This document shows positions 56,844 to 64,000 of a DNA stretch of 64,000 bases, piece by piece. Made by a program: the position numbers and the translations under genes. This DNA is from JAZGGS01 sp963714405 (GTDB lineage Bacteria > Bacteroidota > Ignavibacteria > Ignavibacteriales > Ignavibacteriaceae), in contig CAVQOH010000006.1 in NCBI GenBank assembly GCA_963714405.1, positions 186,001-250,000 of the forward strand, in the 5' to 3' direction. The notes under the pieces are model-generated. The model ran no database searches, had not been told where the DNA came from, and saw only the letters and a list, made by a program, of their open reading frames with translations. The first letter of the stretch is position 1. The number at the start of each line of letters is the position of its first letter.

Positions 56844-57800
56844 CTAAAATTTATTTTTTTGATCTTTTAATGAATTTCTCTCCCAAAACACTCCATCAGC
56901 GAAACCCTGTATTTCTTTATTGTTATCTGCAATATCCAGTCTTTTCTGTGCAAAACAGCAATATAACTCATCTATTTCTACACCTATAAATTTTCTTCCG
57001 AGTTTTTTCGCAGCAACAATCGAACTTCCCGAACCCACAAAAGGATCGAAAACTACATCACCTTTATTTGTACTAGCTAAAATAATTTTAGCAATTAATT
57101 TTTCAGGTTTCTGTGTAGGATGATCGGTGTTTTCGTACATAGACCAAAACGGAATCGAAATATCTGTCCAGATATTTGAAGGGAAAGTATCTCGGTAACT
57201 TTGTTTTCCTTTATCAATCCAATCCTTTGGTTCTCCATTAATGCTACGATAGGGAGCAATTACTCTTCTTCTAAGTTTAACAGCATTAATATTGAATGTA
57301 TAATTGTTAGATTTAGTAAAAAACCAGATATCCTCAGTGCAATTTTTCCAGTTTGTTTTTGAGCCGCGGCCTTTTTCGCGTTCCCAGGTAATTCTGTTTC
57401 TTAGATTCAGATACTTTGATGCAACGTTAAATATTGCTGTAGAAGTTTTCCAATCACTACATATATAAACTGTTGCAGTATCTTTAAGCAAGCGTATCAT
57501 CCGGCTTAACCAGGAATCAAACCATTTTTCATATTCACCAAAATTCATTTCTTTAAATAACTGATTATTGAATTTCTTGGTTAGATTATAAGGAGGATCG
57601 ATGAATAACAGATCGACAGAACTATCAGGTAAAAAGTTTAATGCGCCAAAAATATCCTGGTTAATAATTTTATTTTCAATTTTTTTTAGAGATGAATTTG
57701 ATTTCAGTTTTAATAATTTCTTCTTTAATACTGAACTCTCCTTTTCATTGATTACAAGTGTGCGGTTAAACGGGGCTCTCTGCTTATTTTTATTTTTCAT
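56844..57800 (-). CDS. Orphan DNA methyltransferase, beta-class (N6-adenine/N4-cytosine)
   Basis: A 318-residue S-adenosylmethionine-dependent DNA methyltransferase. The catalytic motif DPPYNL lies at residues 68-73 and the cofactor motif DPFVGSG at 252-258. This order and spacing put it in the beta group (N6_N4_Mtase). The target recognition part lies between them. No restriction endonuclease gene is near, so it is probably an orphan or regulatory enzyme. The recognition sequence cannot be read from the protein. The N-terminal 40 residues are basic and variable. Confidence 0.88.
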   Translation of the reverse strand: MKNKNKQRAPFNRTLVINEKESSVLKKKLLKLKSNSSLKKIENKIINQDIFGALNFLPDSSVDLLFIDPPYNLTKKFNNQLFKEMNFGEYEKWFDSWLSRMIRLLKDTATVYICSDWKTSTAIFNVASKYLNLRNRITWEREKGRGSKTNWKNCTEDIWFFTKSNNYTFNINAVKLRRRVIAPYRSINGEPKDWIDKGKQSYRDTFPSNIWTDISIPFWSMYENTDHPTQKPEKLIAKIILASTNKGDVVFDPFVGSGSSIVAAKKLGRKFIGVEIDELYCCFAQKRLDIADNNKEIQGFADGVFWERNSLKDQKNKF

Positions 57801-57826
57801 AGGTTAAAATGGAATTGTATTTTATA

Positions 57827-60800
57827 TCAGATCTCAAAATTAATATATTTCTCTTTTAACAATTGAAGTTCTGATACAATTTTATTTACGTGGATTTTAA
57901 GAGAGTGGGTTTGCGAAATAATATGATCATCTACAATTTCTTCTTCTCCTGCCAGTTCAAGTTCTTTACAATATTCAGGAATTGATTCAATTCCCAGAGT
58001 AAGTGTGCTTCCTTTTAATTTGTGTGTATAGAATTTTAATTTTTCAAAGTTTTTGTTTTCAACGGCAAAAGTTATTTCATCAATTATAACCGGTAATTCT
58101 TTTAAATAAATGTTCAGCAAATCAATAAAAAAATCAAGATCCTCCTGGTTTTGAATATCACCTAAAAATGTAATTTCAGTTTCTTTAATAATTTCAGTTT
58201 CAATTTTTCTTTCCCTGTATTCAGCAAGGTGTTTTTCCTTTTCTTCTTCAATAATATTCAGCCATTTTTCCAAAGCAGCTTCAAGTTCATCAATCCGGAT
58301 TGGTTTATTAATATAATCATCCATACCAGCATCAATGCATAATTCTCTGTCGCCGAGCATCGAGTTTGCGGTCATTGCAATGATCTTCGGTCTGCGTCCG
58401 CTGGTTTTTAATTCCTTAATATGTTTTGTAGCTTCCAGTCCATCCATTTCCGGCATCAGCAGGTCCATCAGAACAATATCATACTCATTAGATTGAATAA
58501 TGCTAAGTGCTTCAATACCATTTGATGCAAGATCTGTTGTGTAACCCAGTTTTTCAATTAACCTTGAGGCAACTTTTTGATTGACTGCATTATCTTCCAC
58601 GAGTAATATTTTTAAAGATCTTTTAACATCATCAGAAGTAATTAAAGTTGTTAGAACTTCCTTATGTTGAACTGTAGATTCTTGAATTCTATTAAATTGT
58701 TCACTAAGTGTTTTATGTAGTTGTTTTCTTTTAATGGGTTTATAACAAAATGAAATAGATTCATTTGCAAATTCTGGAAGAAAATCCTTGGTGGTTGCTA
58801 TTGGTATAACAAGTATAGTGGGTATTTTTATATTGTTCAAATAATGATGAACCATTGGATCAATTTTCTCACCCTCATTCTCACTGTTTTTAAGTTCCAG
58901 TATTATAGCATCGCACTTTGAATTATCTTTTACAGAATTGATCAATTCCTCAATATTCTCGAATGAAATTGTATCCATACCCCAATTATTAAGCTGATTA
59001 GTGATAACATCAACGCAACTTTTATTTTGCAACGAAATATGAAGTTTTTTCCCTTTAAAAATTGTTAGTTCCTCATATAAGTAAAAATTCGGATCGGAAG
59101 AAATTGATTCTGCCTTTATGTTAAAATAGAATGTTGCACCCTTCCCTTGTAAGCTTTCAACCCACATTTTACCATTCATTAATTCCGCGAGCCGTTTACT
59201 AATAACTAATCCTAAACCTGTTCCACCGTAACTCCTTGAAATAGATGAATCCACCTGGCTGAATGATTTAAATAATCTATCAATCTTATCAGGTGGAATA
59301 CCAATTCCGGTATCCTTTACAGCAAATTGGATTTCATAGTTTTTATCTTCTAATTTTTGAGAAGTAACAGAAATGAAAATCTCACCCTGGTCTGTAAACT
59401 TTACTGCGTTACTAATAAGGTTGGCTAATATTTGCCTTAAGCGGGTAATATCGCCAATAATAGCAATTGGTGTATGTTTATCAATTGAATAAATGAGTTC
59501 TATATTTTTTTCAGCAGCTTTTGAAGATAACAAGTCTAAAGAATCTTCAATACAATCTCTTATATCAAATGATTCTTTTTCAAGTTCAAGCCTTTCAGAT
59601 TCAATTTTGGAGAAATCCAAAATATCGTTAATGATTACTAAAAGCTGCTCACCGCTCATCCGTATCGTATTTACATAATCCTTTTGAATCTGATCAAGTA
59701 CTGTATCCAGCAAAAGTCCGGTCATACCAATTACACCATTCATAGGTGTTCTTATTTCATGGCTCATTAATGCTAGAAATTCACTTTTTGCTTTAGTTGC
59801 ATTTTCAGCATTTTTAACAGCAGCATCAAGTTCTTTGTTTTTTCGAATAAGCACATTCCTGAATAAATTTCTGCGAAGGACGGCACCCAACGTAGAGGCC
59901 ATTGTTATAAGTATTGATTCCTCCTCATCACTCCATGTTCTATCCTCTTCCATTTCATCAAATCCAACAAATCCCCAATAAACTTCATCAATCATTATTG
60001 GTACAAGAATGATTGATTTGATATTTCTATCAACAAAAATTTCCTGCTTATCTATTGGAAGTTGTGAAATTATAAAACGCAGAGATTTTCCCTTTGAAAA
60101 GTTCTCATAAAAATCTAAAGATGAAAATCTTGAATAAGAAAGCTTTTGAAATTCTGGATTCAATATCTGTGCTTCAGTAGATTCAGAAGCCCATTCATAC
60201 ATTAAACTGAAAAATCTTTCATCTGTTTGCGGATCCATTTGGTGCTGGTAAATGTAAACTCTGTCAACGTCTGCAGCAACACCTAAAATACGTAATGCCT
60301 GATTAAATCCTTCTTCCTGATCTTTAGAGGATATTAACGCTTTAGTTGCGTTTGCAATACCATGCAATAGTCTATCTTGCTTTTCAATTATTTGCTGATT
60401 CTCCCGTCGTACGGTAATATCTCTAAAAATACTAAGTAAATATTTTTTATTATTAACCCGATAAATAAAGGAATTTGTAATTTCAAAAACTTTTATATCC
60501 CCGTTCCATAAATAACTAGTTGTTTCATACTTTGTTTTCACTTCATTGTTAATAAAACTACTGATGTATTTTCCAAGAATACCGGGTCCTGTTTTTTCAT
60601 TATAAATTGCTGATATTGATTCTCCCTCTAACTCGTATGTTGATTTGCTAACCATATTCGCATATGCATTGTTACACATATAAATAACACCTTTTTCATC
60701 AGTGAGTCTCATTCCATCGTAAGAATTTTCCCAAACTGTTCGAAAGGTGTTCTCAGAAGTTCTTATTTTTTCTTCATCATCAATTCTTTTGGTAATATCT

Positions 60801-61291
60801 CTAATTGAACCTTGCCCAATTTTTTTTCCTTTATAATCTGTTACTCTACCTGTTATTTCCACAGGCACTTTAAACCCATTTTTATTGATTAATTCTGCAG
60901 TAAATACAATAACTTCCTTTTCTCTTAACAAGGCTGCCATAGATTTAAAGTACTCTGTAAGTTTTCCTTCAGGTATAAAATTAGCAAAAGATTTTCCAAT
61001 TGCATCTTCAGTTTTATATTCTAAAAGTTCTTCCCAGGAAGGGCTGAGATAAAGTATTTTACCAGTACGAGAAATTCGAAATAATATATCAAGAGATGAT
61101 TCAGTTAGCAGTTTAAGATTTGCGTTTATTTCTCCTAATGTTAATATTGATTCACTTAGGGAAGCAAGAAAATCGCTATATTTTTCAGGAAGAATGTTTT
61201 TTTCAATCAGCTTGTCTATCAATTCTCGCAGATCTTTGTAATCCACAGGATTTATCGAATTTATATTAAGATCCTTATTTTCTTCCATCAT
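57827..61291 (-). CDS. Large hybrid sensor histidine kinase (PAS-PAS-GAF-HisKA-HATPase-REC-REC-Hpt)
   Basis: A 1154-residue soluble hybrid kinase. In order: an N-terminal helical part, two PAS domains (about residues 60-175 and 180-300), a GAF domain (about 310-475) and a HisKA domain with the phosphorylated His511 in MSHEIRTPMNG. A HATPase follows with N628, DTGIG (660) and GGTGLGL (689). Next come a degenerate receiver-like domain (about 745-870, Glu in place of the acceptor Asp), a true receiver with Asp943 in LMDLLMPEMDG, and a C-terminal Hpt domain with His1090 in YTHKLKGST. No membrane helix is visible, so it senses an intracellular signal. Its output regulator is not adjacent. Confidence 0.92.
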   Translation of the reverse strand: MMEENKDLNINSINPVDYKDLRELIDKLIEKNILPEKYSDFLASLSESILTLGEINANLKLLTESSLDILFRISRTGKILYLSPSWEELLEYKTEDAIGKSFANFIPEGKLTEYFKSMAALLREKEVIVFTAELINKNGFKVPVEITGRVTDYKGKKIGQGSIRDITKRIDDEEKIRTSENTFRTVWENSYDGMRLTDEKGVIYMCNNAYANMVSKSTYELEGESISAIYNEKTGPGILGKYISSFINNEVKTKYETTSYLWNGDIKVFEITNSFIYRVNNKKYLLSIFRDITVRRENQQIIEKQDRLLHGIANATKALISSKDQEEGFNQALRILGVAADVDRVYIYQHQMDPQTDERFFSLMYEWASESTEAQILNPEFQKLSYSRFSSLDFYENFSKGKSLRFIISQLPIDKQEIFVDRNIKSIILVPIMIDEVYWGFVGFDEMEEDRTWSDEEESILITMASTLGAVLRRNLFRNVLIRKNKELDAAVKNAENATKAKSEFLALMSHEIRTPMNGVIGMTGLLLDTVLDQIQKDYVNTIRMSGEQLLVIINDILDFSKIESERLELEKESFDIRDCIEDSLDLLSSKAAEKNIELIYSIDKHTPIAIIGDITRLRQILANLISNAVKFTDQGEIFISVTSQKLEDKNYEIQFAVKDTGIGIPPDKIDRLFKSFSQVDSSISRSYGGTGLGLVISKRLAELMNGKMWVESLQGKGATFYFNIKAESISSDPNFYLYEELTIFKGKKLHISLQNKSCVDVITNQLNNWGMDTISFENIEELINSVKDNSKCDAIILELKNSENEGEKIDPMVHHYLNNIKIPTILVIPIATTKDFLPEFANESISFCYKPIKRKQLHKTLSEQFNRIQESTVQHKEVLTTLITSDDVKRSLKILLVEDNAVNQKVASRLIEKLGYTTDLASNGIEALSIIQSNEYDIVLMDLLMPEMDGLEATKHIKELKTSGRRPKIIAMTANSMLGDRELCIDAGMDDYINKPIRIDELEAALEKWLNIIEEEKEKHLAEYRERKIETEIIKETEITFLGDIQNQEDLDFFIDLLNIYLKELPVIIDEITFAVENKNFEKLKFYTHKLKGSTLTLGIESIPEYCKELELAGEEEIVDDHIISQTHSLKIHVNKIVSELQLLKEKYINFEI

Positions 61292-61504
61292 ATAATATTT
61301 TGAAACTTCAATTCATCTATCATTACAATTTAACACTTTTGAACAAATTTAAACAAGTTAGTGTATTTTTTTAATCCAACAAAATGAGTACAATAATTCA
61401 AAATTTATACTATAATCACATAATTTTATAGCTATTATCTTGTTTACATGTTCCCATTTTTCTAAGTTTAGTGTTAATTTTTTAATCAATTTACAGGAAA
61501 AAAT

Positions 61505-63229
61505 ATGCCAAGAACAATTGTATCTATGCCCGGCGATGGCATAGGAAAAATAGTGTTAGAAGAATCCTTAAAAGTACTTGAAGCAGCTGGCTTTAAGGCA
61601 GAATATATTCATGGTGATATTGGCTGGGAATATTGGTGCAAGGAAGGAAATGCACTACCTGAAAGGACAATAAAACTATTAGAAGAGCATAAAATAGGAT
61701 TATTCGGTGCAATCACATCAAAGCCAAAGGATGCAGCAGCTAAAGAGCTTGATCCAAAACTTGCTGATAAAGGATTTGTATACTTTTCTCCAATTGTTGG
61801 ACTAAGACAACATTTCAATCTCGATGTTTGTATTCGTCCCTGTCAATCATTTAAAGGAAATCCACTTAATTTTATAAGAAGAGATGCGGAAGGCGGTTTT
61901 GAGGAACCTTTTGTCAATGCAGTAATTTTCCGCCAAAATACAGAAGGCCTGTATTCAGGAGTAGAATGGACTAACCCTCCAAAAGTTGTGCGTGATGCTT
62001 TAGAAACTCATCCTAAGATGAAGGCATTTAAACATGTTCCTAGTGAAGAGATGGCGCTTTCAACAAGAATTGTTTCAGTGAATGGATGTACAAGAATCAT
62101 CACCGCTGCATTTGAGTATGCAAAAAAATTCGGTTACAAAAACGTTACAGTATGTGAGAAACCAAATGTTTTGCGTGAAACTTCCGGTATGATGTATCGG
62201 ATAGCAAAAGAAGTTGCTAAGAATTATCCGGGTATTGACTTATGGGATACGAATATTGATGCACAAATGATGTGGCTTACAAAAAATCCTGAAACTTACG
62301 GAGTGTTAGTTGCAGAAAATATGTTTGGCGATATTATCAGCGATGGCTTTGCAGGATTAGTCGGAGGCTTAGGATTCGCCTGCAGCGCAAATATTGGCCA
62401 AGAAGTTGCTGTGTTTGAACCAACTCACGGCTCAGCTCCAAAATATGAAAAACTTAATCCATCCATTGTAAATCCAATCGCAATGTTTTTAAGTGCATGT
62501 ATGATGCTGGATCACATAGGTGAACAGAAAATTGCAAAAAAGGTCAGAAACGCAATTGCAAAAGTAGTTGAAGAGGGAAAGGTTAGAAGTTACGATATGA
62601 TGAAACTGCGCGGTGGTGCAGATGCAATTAGTAAAGGTGCTGCAACAACACAGGAGATAACTGACGCAGTAATTACAAACTTTCGTGAGGATAAAATGAA
62701 AGAAAAAGTATTGAAAATCTGGCCGGAAATTAAATGGATAAAAGATAAAGAACTTAGAGAAAAAACTCTCGATTGCTGGGTTTATGCAATTGAAAATTCA
62801 GTTCTTTCTCCTGAAGATCTTGAAGTAATACCATTCTCGCTTTTAATTAAGGATTGCAAAATCACTTTTATGAATCACAAAAGAACTTGTGTTCAACTTT
62901 CTGTAGATATTGCAAAAAGAATGAAAGAAAATTTTGGTGAAGAAATAAAGATAAATACGGATTTACTTGTATCAGGAGCAATACTAATCGATGTAGGTAA
63001 GTTAATTGAATATGATAAAGTTGATGGGAAACTAACAACCAGCAAAGCGGGAAAACTTATACGCCATCCTTTCAGTGGAGTTGCAATTGCAGATCGTTTT
63101 AAGTTACCACCTGAAGTTCAGCATATAATTGCATATCATGCTAAAGAAGGCAATGATGCAAAACGGAGTGTTGAAGCAATCATTGTCCATCATGCAGATT
63201 TTGTTTCTTTTGAACCGTTTAAAGCTTAG
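61505..63229 (+). CDS. Isocitrate/isopropylmalate/homoisocitrate dehydrogenase family protein fused to a C-terminal HD-like domain
   Basis: A 574-residue protein. Residues 1-about 410 are a beta-decarboxylating dehydrogenase of the IDH/IPMDH superfamily: LRQHFNLDVCIRP (substrate Arg), QNTEGLYSG (144-152), GDIISDG (metal Asp) and THGSAP (307-312). It probably oxidises isocitrate or homoisocitrate. Residues about 440-574 are an HD-type fold: His458, H521, H545 and HHAD 562-565. However, the defining HD pair is ID (495-496), so the metal site is altered. A strong AGGAG links it to the next gene 9 nt later, an aconitase-family gene. Confidence 0.85.
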   Translation: MPRTIVSMPGDGIGKIVLEESLKVLEAAGFKAEYIHGDIGWEYWCKEGNALPERTIKLLEEHKIGLFGAITSKPKDAAAKELDPKLADKGFVYFSPIVGLRQHFNLDVCIRPCQSFKGNPLNFIRRDAEGGFEEPFVNAVIFRQNTEGLYSGVEWTNPPKVVRDALETHPKMKAFKHVPSEEMALSTRIVSVNGCTRIITAAFEYAKKFGYKNVTVCEKPNVLRETSGMMYRIAKEVAKNYPGIDLWDTNIDAQMMWLTKNPETYGVLVAENMFGDIISDGFAGLVGGLGFACSANIGQEVAVFEPTHGSAPKYEKLNPSIVNPIAMFLSACMMLDHIGEQKIAKKVRNAIAKVVEEGKVRSYDMMKLRGGADAISKGAATTQEITDAVITNFREDKMKEKVLKIWPEIKWIKDKELREKTLDCWVYAIENSVLSPEDLEVIPFSLLIKDCKITFMNHKRTCVQLSVDIAKRMKENFGEEIKINTDLLVSGAILIDVGKLIEYDKVDGKLTTSKAGKLIRHPFSGVAIADRFKLPPEVQHIIAYHAKEGNDAKRSVEAIIVHHADFVSFEPFKA

Positions 63230-63238
63230 GAGTCCTCG

Positions 63239-64000
63239 ATGCCACAAACCTTAACTGAAAAAATAGCACAAAAATATGCAGTAGGTTTATCACCTTATCA
63301 AGAAGTTCATTCAGGTGATTACATCATGATCCAGCCTGCCTATGTCATGACACATGATAACACTGGAGCAGTAATTCCAAAATTCAAATCAATCGGTGCA
63401 AAAAAACTTTTTAATCCAAGACAGGTTGTTCACACACTCGATCACAATGTTCAGGATAAAAGTGAAAAGAATTTAGAGAAATACAAAAAGATCGAAGAAT
63501 TTTCTAATTCGATGGGCGCTGATTTTTATCCTGCCGGAAGAGGAATCGGGCATCAAATCATGTGTGAGGAAGGATATGCCTTTCCCGGAACAATGGCTGT
63601 TGCTTCAGATTCACATTCAAACATGTACGGCGGATTGGGGTGTCTGGGAACTCCTATTGTTCGAACTGATGCCGCGGCAATTTGGGCAACTGGAAAATCC
63701 TGGTGGAAAGTTCCGCCAATTGCCAAAGTCGAATTAACGGGAAAACTTCAGAAAGGTGTAGCCGGAAAGGATGTTATTATTTTTCTATGCGGTTATTTTA
63801 ATAATGATGAAGTTCTTAATCACGCAATAGAATTTACTGGTGAAGGCGTAAAGCACCTTTCAATTGAAGAAAGACTGACCATTGCAAACATGACAACTGA
63901 GTGGGGTGCTCTCGTCGGATTATTTTCCATTGATAAAAAAACAATAGAATGGTTAAGGGAAAGAGATAAATATATTAAGAAAAGAGGACTTGAAGGAGTT
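63239..64000 (+). CDS. Aconitase-family dehydratase, homoaconitase (Lys4)-like (cut by window end)
   Basis: The visible 254 residues are the N-terminal part of a 4Fe-4S aconitase-family enzyme. Recognisable segments include TLDHNVQDKSEKNL, FYPAGRGIGHQIM, VASDSHSNMYGG and TDAAAIWATG. From memory these match fungal homoaconitase Lys4 more closely than bacterial AcnA or AcnB, but a mitochondrial-type aconitase cannot be excluded without a search. It follows the dehydrogenase by 9 nt, so the two perform successive steps, citrate or homocitrate to the 2-oxo acid. ATG 63239 has AGGAG upstream. Confidence 0.85.
   Translation, partial: MPQTLTEKIAQKYAVGLSPYQEVHSGDYIMIQPAYVMTHDNTGAVIPKFKSIGAKKLFNPRQVVHTLDHNVQDKSEKNLEKYKKIEEFSNSMGADFYPAGRGIGHQIMCEEGYAFPGTMAVASDSHSNMYGGLGCLGTPIVRTDAAAIWATGKSWWKVPPIAKVELTGKLQKGVAGKDVIIFLCGYFNNDEVLNHAIEFTGEGVKHLSIEERLTIANMTTEWGALVGLFSIDKKTIEWLRERDKYIKKRGLEGV

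Overview
The window comes from the AT-rich genome of a Gram-negative bacterium of the Bacteroidota/Chlorobiota (FCB) group. It most resembles the Ignavibacteria. The evidence is a SprA translocon gene and a PorX-type regulator (type IX secretion, T9SS), five predicted exported proteins ending in the T9SS sorting domain with the NYPNPFNP signature, an NhaC antiporter, an LpxH-type lipid A enzyme, and frequent TTG starts. No mobile element, CRISPR array or phage gene was seen.

Layout. 1-5 kb: a PiT phosphate transporter (cut by the window start) divergent from a porin, then a sodium:solute symporter with a small membrane partner. 5-12 kb: a T9SS cargo protein, a bTHX-like ribosomal protein with a long charged tail, an M1 peptidase, RuvB and a membrane acyltransferase. 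12-15 kb: a heat-shock cluster hsp20-dnaK-hsp20. 15-27.5 kb: birA, then a reverse-strand operon sprA-porX-tsaE-tsaB-DUF1573-accD. 27.7-30.7 kb: the squalene genes hpnC-hpnD-hpnE. 31-36 kb: a STAS protein, tRNA-Leu(CAG), a class A PBP, LpxH and a second M1 peptidase. 36-42 kb: glgC, uvrC, an L,D-transpeptidase and a broken T9SS protein. 43-53 kb: two clusters that share an upstream operator. 53-64 kb: NhaC, a lipoprotein, SRP RNA, an orphan DNA methyltransferase, a large hybrid histidine kinase, an isocitrate dehydrogenase-like/HD fusion and the start of a homoaconitase-like gene.

The most interesting signal is regulatory. Upstream of a DUF3108-SDR-CPBP-PAP2-SDR operon (43.5-48 kb) and of a secreted LCAT-like lipase cluster (48.4-53.4 kb) lies the same 25-nt sequence. 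It consists of half-sites (A/T)T(G/T)ACA repeated every 11 bp, four per site. Both sites are followed, exactly 20 nt later, by a -10-like hexamer. On the opposite strand they read TGTCAT-N5-TGTCAT, which is close to the Enterobacteria Pho box. A related array of TTAACA with the same phasing lies upstream of the phosphate transporter at the window start. I infer a phosphate-starvation regulon joining phosphate uptake, extracellular lipid hydrolysis and membrane-lipid remodelling. Just upstream of the first site is a highly structured transcript that could encode a 24-residue membrane peptide.

Several normally essential or important genes (tsaB, tsaE, porX, class A PBP, hpnD) are split by single-base shifts, most of them in short homopolymer runs. 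This points to sequencing or assembly errors rather than decay, so I annotate these as whole genes with frameshifts.
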